Of a stretch of 64,000 nt of DNA, positions 27,893 to 35,216 are shown piece after piece. Both the position numbers and the translations under genes were made by a program. Location of the stretch: positions 1 through 64,000 of IMG/VR virus record IMGVR_UViG_3300027969_000086; one strand, 5' to 3'. Within the stretch, counting starts at the first letter, position 1. The number at the start of each line of letters is the position of its first letter. Under the pieces are notes generated by a model. That model saw only the letters and a list, made by a program, of their open reading frames with translations, was not told the DNA's origin and made no database searches. Source of the stretch: a virus.

Positions 27893-29399
27893 TAGAACAC
27901 AAAAAATAATTATATTTGGCGGTGGTACAAGTGGTTGGCTGTCAGCAGCATACCTTACACACAATTTACAAGTGCCCTGTGAAATCACTTTAATTGAAGA
28001 TACTACATTAGGCCCTATCGGAGTCGGCGAAGGAACACAACCACTGACAGCTCAGTTCTTGTTTCAATGTGGACTTAATCCGGCCCAATGGATGAAACCC
28101 AGTAATGCAGCATTTAAATTAGGTGTAGAACTCAGCGGATGGAACGACGAGCCTTATTTTGTAGACAATGACGGATTACAAAGTTCGTTCATAGCTGAAG
28201 ATTTATATACCAGCGACTATTTCATTAAAAAACCCTATAGCGAATTTGCAAAGTTTCATCCCGCCTATCAACTAGCTAAGGCTAACCTAAGTCCAAAAAT
28301 GTTTGATCATTTAGACACTAGCTTTGGCGCAAACAACGAAGGCTACGGTGCCGTACATTTTTCTGCATACGAAATTTTAGATGCTCTTAAAGAACTGATA
28401 GGCAATAAGGTCAAACATATTGATACTAGAATTGCCAAGGTTGAAAAAGACATACACGGCATCACTAAACTAATTGACGACAACGGACAGAGTTATTCTG
28501 CAGATCTTTATATTGACTGTAGTGGATTCAATTCTATACTATTGGAAAAAACACTAGGAGTTGCATTTACATCTTACGATAAATGGTTGCCTAATGATCG
28601 TGCTGTAGTAATGCCTACGCAATTTAAAGACCCGGAAACTGAATGCTTCCCATATACAAAAGCAACTACAATGACTGCCGGATGGAGATTTACTATCCCT
28701 ATCTATACAAGAACAGGCAACGGCTATGTTTACAGCAGTAAATTTATCAGCGACGAAGACGCTGAAAAAGAACTAAGAGAAACAATTGGAGAATTTGAGG
28801 CCCCGGCAAAATTCTTAAAAATGAAGTGCGGGTATCATAAAGAAATTGCAGTTAAGAATGTGGTAGCAGTAGGACTCAGTGCAGGATTTGTAGAGCCATT
28901 AGAAGCAACAGGTATCACCTTTACTACCGCAGTGATTAAATCAGTAACCGATTTGCTGAATATGAATAGAAATATATGGAATCAACCAATCAAAGATTTA
29001 ATTAATCGAGGCTTCTATGAAATGAACATGGAAATTCTAGCATTTGTTTGGGCGCACTATCATTTCTCAAAGAGGTCAGATACACCATTCTGGCAAAGCA
29101 TTAGACAACAAGATATCAAAGATCTGCCTGAAGATGTACAATTCATACTAGGTCATTTCTATCCTCGTCCGGGAAGATTCCTATACTTTAGTAAAAGCTC
29201 TATGTTTAATATTGTTCAGTGGTTCAGTGTGTTACATGCCGGCGGGGCCTACGACAATCTAGAAAAAATTGACAGACCAAACGAAAACGAATATGCAGAA
29301 TATTTTATTGATGTTCAAAACTATAGAGTAGAGCAAGCAAAAAAACGATTTCCGAATCATTACGCTTACTTAGATCAATGGTATAAAAATAATTCTTAA
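27885..29399 (+). CDS. FAD-dependent halogenase (tryptophan-halogenase family)
   Basis: 504 aa. The FAD-binding GGGTSGW is at 12-18. K78 in NAAFKLGVELSGW sits where PrnA has its catalytic lysine (K79). GWRFTIP (266-272) takes the place of the family WxWxIP motif, here W.F.IP. GFVEPLEATGI (334-344) keeps the glutamate (E340) and the Thr-Gly pair that in PrnA contact the halide site. DCSGFNS (211-217) is a further family segment. Relatives are known in cyanophages (VirX1 of phage Syn10). The enzyme would need a reduced-FAD supply from the host. The substrate is unknown; the upstream fusion enzyme and downstream genes are candidates for the same pathway. Length is normal for the family. Confidence 0.88.
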   Translation: MINRTQKIIIFGGGTSGWLSAAYLTHNLQVPCEITLIEDTTLGPIGVGEGTQPLTAQFLFQCGLNPAQWMKPSNAAFKLGVELSGWNDEPYFVDNDGLQSSFIAEDLYTSDYFIKKPYSEFAKFHPAYQLAKANLSPKMFDHLDTSFGANNEGYGAVHFSAYEILDALKELIGNKVKHIDTRIAKVEKDIHGITKLIDDNGQSYSADLYIDCSGFNSILLEKTLGVAFTSYDKWLPNDRAVVMPTQFKDPETECFPYTKATTMTAGWRFTIPIYTRTGNGYVYSSKFISDEDAEKELRETIGEFEAPAKFLKMKCGYHKEIAVKNVVAVGLSAGFVEPLEATGITFTTAVIKSVTDLLNMNRNIWNQPIKDLINRGFYEMNMEILAFVWAHYHFSKRSDTPFWQSIRQQDIKDLPEDVQFILGHFYPRPGRFLYFSKSSMFNIVQWFSVLHAGGAYDNLEKIDRPNENEYAEYFIDVQNYRVEQAKKRFPNHYAYLDQWYKNNS

Positions 29400-29408
29400 G
29401 GATTTAAC

Positions 29409-29822
29409 ATGTTAACTGAGACAACACTAGGCGAATATGTACTGTATACAAATACAATACGACAAGCTAAAGATGCTTACACTGCTAGAAAAGTACAAAA
29501 AGACAAAAAGAAATTAAAAACTTGGATGAATGCATTATTAGAAGATAGAGATCTTATAGTATTTCATAAAGAAAACGGCAACGAAAAGATGTCAGTGGTA
29601 ACAAGAAAAACTAATAATATAATATTTGCCGATGCACCTCTTTCTTGGGAAACAGTTGGTCCTCAGACATATCTTGTTTTAGATTATGTATTGGGTTATG
29701 AGCTGCCAAGTACATTTGCAATAGCAATTCATGCCAACGACATTACAAAATTTATGTGCAAAGCAGAAGGTATAACAGAACTTAGCAGAACTGTACAGTG
29801 GTATTCATATGGACACTATTGA
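29409..29822 (+). CDS. Hypothetical protein of the halogenase cluster
   Basis: 137 aa, nine bases after the halogenase and overlapping the next gene by 14. It has a basic N-terminal helix (ARKVQKDKKKLKTWMNALLE), then a compact alpha/beta-looking segment (SVVTRKTNNIIFADAPLSWE, TYLVLDYVLGYELPSTFAIA) and a terminal WYSYGHY. There is no known motif, signal peptide or membrane segment. Tight spacing makes it part of the same operon, so a role in supplying or presenting the halogenation substrate is possible but unproven. Confidence 0.65.
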   Translation: MLTETTLGEYVLYTNTIRQAKDAYTARKVQKDKKKLKTWMNALLEDRDLIVFHKENGNEKMSVVTRKTNNIIFADAPLSWETVGPQTYLVLDYVLGYELPSTFAIAIHANDITKFMCKAEGITELSRTVQWYSYGHY

Positions 29823-30543
29823 ATTTTTTACAGCAGCACCGGGTCTTTCGGATCTATTTCCAATCATACCAGCCAGCCAATATAGAGCTAACTGGATGGC
29901 CGCGGCCAAGAACGACTGGGTCGCCAACAAAGATAAATTTACTAAGTCTCGACAGACACATATATTTCAATGTCCTGGAATATTTGACATGTTCAATCAC
30001 GGGTACATTATTCCTTTATGGCATGATCTAATAATTCGAACAGACGGACCCACCCGCCCATTTTCGTGGAGTATACCTTCGGGAGCATTAAATTCCTATC
30101 GAGGAAAAGAAGTTGTGGGAACGCATAAACCCGGTCTTGATAAATTTATCCCTAAGCGTCCTTGGAGTCACCAACAGGTTATAAAATTAGATACTCCTTG
30201 GAATATAATAGCACCAAAGGGTGTAAAGTTCTTAATGTTGCCTATTGCATATCCCGACGAATTTACATTTGAAAATGCCGCAGGCATTTTAGACCCTGCA
30301 GTTAGTACAGAAATAAATTTACAAATTCATTGGAATGTACTACAAGGAGAAACACTTATCAAAGCAGGCACGCCAATCGGACATTTAATTCCACTATCCG
30401 AAAAAAACTACGATTTAGTTGTAAGAGAAATGTCCGATAACGATAAAATGTGGATAGAAAAACGAAACTTGTTTATGAGTGTATTTTTTAGACAGAACAG
30501 AAATCTGCTAAAAGATTTCTATCACAAGCATTTTAAAAAATGA
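29809..30543 (+). CDS. Hypothetical protein (DUF6065-like pattern) of the halogenase cluster
   Basis: 244 aa. It contains DMFNHGYIIPLWHDLIIRTD, PWNIIAPKGVKFLMLPIAYP, AAGILDPAVSTEINLQIHWN and LIKAGTPIGHLIPL. The order W.I.AP.GV, GILDP, IN, G..I.AGTP...IPL is one I associate, from memory, with the DUF6065 family, whose function is not established; this should be confirmed by search. The segments suggest a cupin-like double-stranded beta barrel. It overlaps the genes on both sides by 14 and four bases. A linked role with the halogenase is inferred from order. Confidence 0.6.
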   Translation: MDTIEFFTAAPGLSDLFPIIPASQYRANWMAAAKNDWVANKDKFTKSRQTHIFQCPGIFDMFNHGYIIPLWHDLIIRTDGPTRPFSWSIPSGALNSYRGKEVVGTHKPGLDKFIPKRPWSHQQVIKLDTPWNIIAPKGVKFLMLPIAYPDEFTFENAAGILDPAVSTEINLQIHWNVLQGETLIKAGTPIGHLIPLSEKNYDLVVREMSDNDKMWIEKRNLFMSVFFRQNRNLLKDFYHKHFKK

Positions 30544-30869
30544 AATTTACAAAGATTTCGTTTACTACAAGATTTACCGAGCAAGGGCAAATATACACAA
30601 CATATCGAGCTCTTGAAAAGATATTTGGGCGCCCCTATTTCGGGCCCGGCGAAGAAGACAACCCACCTACGGACGGAATGTTAGCTAGAGTCACTTGTCA
30701 GTGGCGGCTGCGGTATGAAGACGGCACTGTGGCAATCGTATACGACGATCGTCAAAAAACCACAAACTATGCTCCGTATTACTGGCGAGTTGGCGGATTT
30801 AGTGGCCGATCTTTTGAACTAGTACAACAAACAATCAAAGAATACAATGAACAACAGAAACATAAATAG
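30540..30869 (+). CDS. Small conserved-type protein ending the halogenase cluster
   Basis: 109 aa with an ATGA overlap with the previous stop. The core FGRPYFGPGEEDNPPTDGML, WRLRYEDGTVAIVYDDRQ and YYWRVGGFSGRSFELVQQTI has the shape (W...F.DGT...IYD...W.IGG.S..A) of a small protein common in marine T4-like phages and of unknown function. It lacks catalytic motifs. A late promoter lies within its stop codon region and starts the next virion unit. Confidence 0.6.
   Translation: MKFTKISFTTRFTEQGQIYTTYRALEKIFGRPYFGPGEEDNPPTDGMLARVTCQWRLRYEDGTVAIVYDDRQKTTNYAPYYWRVGGFSGRSFELVQQTIKEYNEQQKHK
30863..30868 (+). promoter_or_regulatory. Putative late promoter CATAAATA
   Basis: TAAATA overlaps the end of the 30540-30869 gene and lies 25 bases before the ATG at 30893. 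It marks the switch back to virion genes. Confidence 0.65.
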
Positions 30870-30892
30870 TGTAATACTGAGCAAATTACATT

Positions 30893-32368
30893 ATGCCATC
30901 CAATAGAAATCCAGTTGTAAATTTAGTAAGATTTACACCGAATGATGAAGACTTCCTTAATAGAAAGCTAGGTTCGCGAGGGGAAGTTTTCTATGATCAA
31001 GATAACGATACCCTTAGAATTTATAACGGTGCTGATACTGCTGGTATTAAGTTAGCCCGAAACGACCTCATTGGGGTGTCAGCAGCATCTATGCGGGATG
31101 CTTTGATTATCAGCAGATCCGCCACAGTCTACTATACTACAACTATTGTAGGTCCACAGAGTCCTGATACAGGAAACAAATATGCATTAAATGGCGAGTA
31201 CAGACCCAAGCCAAATTTTGTAACCGGCTATACCTATATATTTGATCAAAGCGATGACACCAATGTCTACTGGCCTAATGCCAACGGCACTACACAAAAT
31301 AGACACCCATTGAATTTTTCATCAGATAATCTAAGCGGTGTTCGAGGTGGCGGTACCGCCTATACTTCAAATGTAGTATATAAATTAGATGGCGAAATTG
31401 TAACATACGCAACTTATAACAGTGTGGCATTTGATAATGCCGACACTCGTACGGTACAGATTACAGTAACTAACGCTACCCCAACAACACTATATTATTG
31501 GTGTTATAATCACCTTGCTATGGGAGAAGAAATTGCCGTAGCAGATCCAGGCAGTGGTGCAGGTGGTGCAACAGTTTCAGTTGGCAATACACTACCAGAA
31601 GATCCAATAAGTGGAAATTTATGGCTTAATACTGACAATGGTAGATTATATGTTTACATAGATGACGGTACATCTACACAGTGGATGCAGCCAAGTGTGC
31701 CTATGCCTAGCTTAGGCAGTATATCATTTACTGGCACAGTTATAGATTCAGTTGACTCTAGTTCGATATCATTTACACCTGCGGTGACTTTCAATTCAGA
31801 TATACGCATTGAAAATGATTTAATTATTGCAGGCAATATTGTATACGGAAACGAAAAATTAGCCACAGAGTCATATGTTAGCACAGCACTTGAACAAGTG
31901 GTTGTTGAAGCACTTTCAATAAATGCTTCAACTGTTGGATTAGGCAATGTAACTAACGAATCAAAAGCTACAATGTTCACTAGTCCAACATTTACCGGAA
32001 CTTCTACATTCCAACAATCTGTCGAAGTATTGAATACTAAAACAGGGGCAACAGGAACTGTTGATCACGATTATTCTACAGGAGCCATTTGGTATCATAC
32101 TAGTTTAGCTGATAATTTCACAGCTAATTTTACCAATGTGCCTACCACTGCTAGTCGAGCTATCTCAATTGTTCTTGTATTAATACAAGGAGCTACCCCG
32201 TATGTTCCAAATGTATTACAGATAGACGGTACACCTGTAACTATTAATTGGCTAGCTGGATTAACACCATCCGGAAACGCCAGCAAAAAAGACATTGTTA
32301 GTTTTACATTTACTAGAATAGCATCGAGTTGGACAGTTTTTGGCAGTTTAAGCTCATTCGGAACATAA
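30893..32368 (+). CDS. Fibre-like virion protein with cupredoxin-like domain
   Basis: 491 aa. Residues 1-55 are an attachment module (FTPNDEDFLNRKLGSRGEVF, YDQDNDTLRIYNGADTAG). Residues about 75-215 resemble a cupredoxin: YTYIFDQSDDTNVYW, NRHPLNFS with H138, and LYYWCYNHLAMGEE with C204, H207 and M210, spaced as type-1 copper ligands (C-x2-H-x2-M). Residues 225-275 (LPEDPISGNLWLNTDNGRLY) are a further fibre module, and the C-terminal half is beta-rich shaft and knob. Such modules are recurrent in marine T4-like phage structural proteins. Whether metal is bound is not known. Confidence 0.75.
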   Translation: MPSNRNPVVNLVRFTPNDEDFLNRKLGSRGEVFYDQDNDTLRIYNGADTAGIKLARNDLIGVSAASMRDALIISRSATVYYTTTIVGPQSPDTGNKYALNGEYRPKPNFVTGYTYIFDQSDDTNVYWPNANGTTQNRHPLNFSSDNLSGVRGGGTAYTSNVVYKLDGEIVTYATYNSVAFDNADTRTVQITVTNATPTTLYYWCYNHLAMGEEIAVADPGSGAGGATVSVGNTLPEDPISGNLWLNTDNGRLYVYIDDGTSTQWMQPSVPMPSLGSISFTGTVIDSVDSSSISFTPAVTFNSDIRIENDLIIAGNIVYGNEKLATESYVSTALEQVVVEALSINASTVGLGNVTNESKATMFTSPTFTGTSTFQQSVEVLNTKTGATGTVDHDYSTGAIWYHTSLADNFTANFTNVPTTASRAISIVLVLIQGATPYVPNVLQIDGTPVTINWLAGLTPSGNASKKDIVSFTFTRIASSWTVFGSLSSFGT

Positions 32369-32369
32369 T

Positions 32370-33437
32370 ATGCCACGATTAACTAGTGTTCAGAGTAGAC
32401 AACTTAGCGGGCTAGCAACCAGTAGACCGTGGCTAATAACTTCTAGTGCAAATCCGGTTGCGGAAGGAAACACCTTTACATTAACAGCCTCTAATCCTCC
32501 AGGCTACGTCAGTGTATCACCATATACCCTTTCTGGTAATGCAGCAGCTGGTGAATCTCTAGAGTATCTACCAGTTCCGGGAACTTCTACATTGAGTTAT
32601 GTCCTAGGCAGCGTTGTTGATAAAATAGAATTAAAAACACTGAACGATCATCAAAATGCAACATCCAAGTCAGTGACTATGACAATTCAAGACGGAACAA
32701 TAACCGTTCCTATTACCGAAGCTGGGACACAATTAGGCGTACCAACTTATTCTACAGGAACTAATATTACATCGGGTAGTCTAGGCGGCATCAATAATGC
32801 AACCATAACAACAACAGGATGGCGCAAATATCTTTCAGCTAATCAGAGTACCGGTAGACTAACATTAACATTACCTAGTACTTTATCAATTCCTTGCACG
32901 ATTGAATTCTATGGAAGATTAAACGGTATTAATACAGGATCATCTGATCTAGCAACATATCTAAGCGTATCTAATTCAGCAACAGATCAGTTTGTTGGCC
33001 TGATGTATAAGCCACAGGTATTTCCGTATACGCACCAGGGTGGTATTAATGTACGACCCGACGGCGGATTCGATGTAACCGCAGCTACAGATATTTGGAC
33101 TTGGCATGTAATAACCATTGATGCAAGCTGGGTTCCTCGTTATTATCATTTGCAACTATACACCGAAAACGGTACAAGAAAGTGGGGTTATAGAAATGCA
33201 ACAGGTCTTGATCAAGCAATCAACGTTACCTCAAGAACCTCCTGGAATCGACTTAACTTTATTGCACCACCTGCAACCTATTCTAATACATTCTACGACG
33301 GATTAACCTATGTTGACTATCACACTGTTCGAATTAGCAATATCAATAGATACGGAACTTCTACAATGATTACCCCACCAGATCCGTATACATTAGAAAC
33401 AGATGGAAATACTGTGGCGATTTATAGATTTGCATAA
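32370..33437 (+). CDS. Virion protein with lectin-like C-terminal domain
   Basis: 355 aa, one base after the previous stop. Residues about 20-120 look like an Ig/calx-beta-like module (NPVAEGNTFTLTASNPPGYV, then SKSVTMTIQDGTITVPITEA). From about 150 a jelly-roll pattern appears: RLTLTLPSTLSIPCTIEFYG, IWTWHVITIDASWVPRYYHL, ENGTRKWGYRNATG, and a final YVDYHTVRISNINRYGTS, similar to LamG/ConA-like folds. It may bind glycans at the phage surface. There is no signal or catalytic motif. Confidence 0.7.
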   Translation: MPRLTSVQSRQLSGLATSRPWLITSSANPVAEGNTFTLTASNPPGYVSVSPYTLSGNAAAGESLEYLPVPGTSTLSYVLGSVVDKIELKTLNDHQNATSKSVTMTIQDGTITVPITEAGTQLGVPTYSTGTNITSGSLGGINNATITTTGWRKYLSANQSTGRLTLTLPSTLSIPCTIEFYGRLNGINTGSSDLATYLSVSNSATDQFVGLMYKPQVFPYTHQGGINVRPDGGFDVTAATDIWTWHVITIDASWVPRYYHLQLYTENGTRKWGYRNATGLDQAINVTSRTSWNRLNFIAPPATYSNTFYDGLTYVDYHTVRISNINRYGTSTMITPPDPYTLETDGNTVAIYRFA

Positions 33438-33439
33438 CA

Positions 33440-33445
33440 TAAATA
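33440..33445 (+). promoter_or_regulatory. Putative late promoter CATAAATA
   Basis: TAAATA lies 21 bases before the ATG at 33461, with an AGGA ribosome site between them. Confidence 0.65.
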
Positions 33446-33460
33446 ATTTTAGGAACAACT

Positions 33461-34321
33461 ATGGCAATTAATTTTCCATCATCGCCCGCTGCAAATGCAA
33501 CATACTCGTCAGGAGATGCTACCTGGATCTTTGACGGAACAGTTTGGGACTTGTTAACTGCTAGCAGCCAAGTGGTAATTTCTACCCCTAATACTTTTTC
33601 AACAGTAGCGGTTGCTGGACAGAGTAATGTGGTTGCAGATACTTCAACCGATACCCTTACATTAATTGCCGGTAGCAATGTCACGCTAACTACCGATCCC
33701 TCATCCGACAGTATCACTATTAATTCTACAGCAGGTGGCGGTGGCGGCGGCACTAGCAATTCATTTGCAAATATAGCGGTTGCTGGACAAACTACGGTAG
33801 CGGCAGACAGTGATACTGATACACTTACCTTGGTAGGTAGTGGTATTACTATTACTACCAATGCAGGTACTGATACAATTACATTTACTAGTTCAGCAGC
33901 CAGTACTTTTGCAGGACTTACTGAAGTAGCTCTTGGAAGTTTTAGTATAGATCAAGTTTACATGCCTGCTATTACCATGCTCACTGTTAGCAATAGTGGA
34001 GCGGTTTCTTATTTGTTTGATCAATATTCAGGAAGCAATCCGACTATCTATGCCATAGGCGGAACTACTATAGCATTTAAATTACAATGTGCAGGCCACC
34101 CGTTTGTGATTCAAGACGGAACAGGTACAAATTACAATACTGGATTATTCCATGTAGCACTTAATGGAGCGGTTAGTACCGGATCAAATGCACAAGGACA
34201 GGTAAATGGAACACTATACTGGAAAGTTCCTGCATCTATTTCTGGAGGATACAGGTATCAATGTACACTGCATCCAATCATGGTCGGCGCTATTACAGTT
34301 AAAAACATCGTGAGCTTATAA
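33461..34321 (+). CDS. Virion protein with amicyanin/plastocyanin-like C-terminal domain
   Basis: 286 aa. Residues 1-35 are a common phage structural N-terminus (MAINFPSSPAANATYSSGDA, then WIFDGTVWDLL). Residues 45-145 hold two similar beta repeats (VAVAGQSNVVADTSTDTLTL; IAVAGQTTVAADSDTDTLTL) separated by a GGGGGG linker. Residues about 160-286 resemble a cupredoxin: GHPFVIQDG with H213, then YRYQCTLHPIMVGAITV with C268, H271 and M274. The C-x2-H-x2-M spacing and the HPxM sequence match the copper site of amicyanin. All four ligands of a type-1 site are present. A copper-binding virion protein is plausible but not shown. Confidence 0.75.
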   Translation: MAINFPSSPAANATYSSGDATWIFDGTVWDLLTASSQVVISTPNTFSTVAVAGQSNVVADTSTDTLTLIAGSNVTLTTDPSSDSITINSTAGGGGGGTSNSFANIAVAGQTTVAADSDTDTLTLVGSGITITTNAGTDTITFTSSAASTFAGLTEVALGSFSIDQVYMPAITMLTVSNSGAVSYLFDQYSGSNPTIYAIGGTTIAFKLQCAGHPFVIQDGTGTNYNTGLFHVALNGAVSTGSNAQGQVNGTLYWKVPASISGGYRYQCTLHPIMVGAITVKNIVSL

Positions 34322-34322
34322 A

Positions 34323-34571
34323 ATGAATACTACTGGAATTTATCAATGGTCGAAGACCGAGAACGGAGTCCGCCAAGTTACTCCAGAAATCACCAAGCCG
34401 TTATATGATGTTGTGATCTTTAATACACAAACCAATCAAAGAATATTGGTCATACAGATGGTTGAATTTTTTGAAAGAGAGAATTTTATTCAAGAAATAT
34501 TTGACGGTGCAGTTAGATTTTTAAATGGCGAACCTAACTGCTGCTACGAAGATAAAGTTAGTTGGATTTAA
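34323..34571 (+). CDS. Small hypothetical protein
   Basis: 82 aa, one base after the previous gene. It is acidic and soluble (PLYDVVIFNTQTNQRILVIQ, MVEFFERENFIQEIFDGAVR) and ends NCCYEDKVSWI. Its 3' end overlaps the convergent minus-strand gene by 14 bases and no terminator separates them. No family is recognised. Confidence 0.6.
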   Translation: MNTTGIYQWSKTENGVRQVTPEITKPLYDVVIFNTQTNQRILVIQMVEFFERENFIQEIFDGAVRFLNGEPNCCYEDKVSWI

Positions 34572-34836
34572 CTTTTTCGTAATCTTCTAATTGCCTAGCT
34601 ATACTTTGACGAATCTCAGATAGTGTATTGCGACTATCGGAAATCATATTAGGCAACTGTTTAGCCATTAGCACATCTCTATGCTGTTGATCAACAGCTC
34701 TAACTTCTCGCAATAACTGATTTAGTTTTTCGTTAAGTTCAGTTTTAACTCGATCATTGGTAACATTGTTAATCCGTGATCTCCAATCGTTAAATTCAGT
34801 TTTAAATCTTTCACTGTTTTCCAAAGTTGGCAGCAT
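34558..34836 (-). CDS. Small coiled-coil hypothetical protein
   Basis: 92 aa, almost wholly helical and charged (RFKTEFNDWRSRINNVTNDR, VKTELNEKLNQLLREVRAVD). It is the last gene of the minus-strand neck cluster and starts inside the upstream Nudix-like gene (26-base overlap). A scaffold or accessory role is possible. It has no known motif. Confidence 0.6.
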   Translation of the reverse strand: MLPTLENSERFKTEFNDWRSRINNVTNDRVKTELNEKLNQLLREVRAVDQQHRDVLMAKQLPNMISDSRNTLSEIRQSIARQLEDYEKVKSN

Positions 34837-35206
34837 TTTCTAACTCCATTATAGTATCAATTTTTGTGCGTATCAGCTGATTATTTAATGTGACCTTAAG
34901 ACCACCATGCAATTGTTTAGGAAGATAATCTAGACCGCACCACGCTAGTGTGGGCACAGCCTGCGTTAAAAATTCGTTAGAGACCAAACACACATAGGTA
35001 CCGTATTCAAACCCACGGTCTTCGCTGAGATACAACTCAATGGGCAGTATTCTTCCCGAGTGATAATCTTTAAGTAGCACATCGGCATCTTCTAACAGTG
35101 ATGCAGATCTAGCAAATGTGGGCACAGTCCATTTCTCATCTTGAAGAATGAGTAGGATTCTACCCGTAGTTTTTGCTAGAAATAATAAGCCGGCTCGTTG
35201 TTGCAT
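34811..35206 (-). CDS. Nudix-like protein with degenerate Nudix box
   Basis: 131 aa. The start AGLLFLAKTTGRILLILQDE followed by KWTVPTF has the layout of the first strands of a Nudix hydrolase. After it one expects GX5EX7REUXEEXGU, but the sequence reads ARSASLLEDADVLLKDY and has no REXXEE core. A later YGTYVCLVSNEFL and the WCGLDYLP segment fit the rest of the fold. The protein is therefore probably not an ordinary Mg-dependent pyrophosphohydrolase. It sits between gp15 and a small gene on the minus strand, 10 bases after gp15. Confidence 0.6.
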   Translation of the reverse strand: MQQRAGLLFLAKTTGRILLILQDEKWTVPTFARSASLLEDADVLLKDYHSGRILPIELYLSEDRGFEYGTYVCLVSNEFLTQAVPTLAWCGLDYLPKQLHGGLKVTLNNQLIRTKIDTIMELENAANFGKQ

Positions 35207-35216
35207 CCAGTACTTA

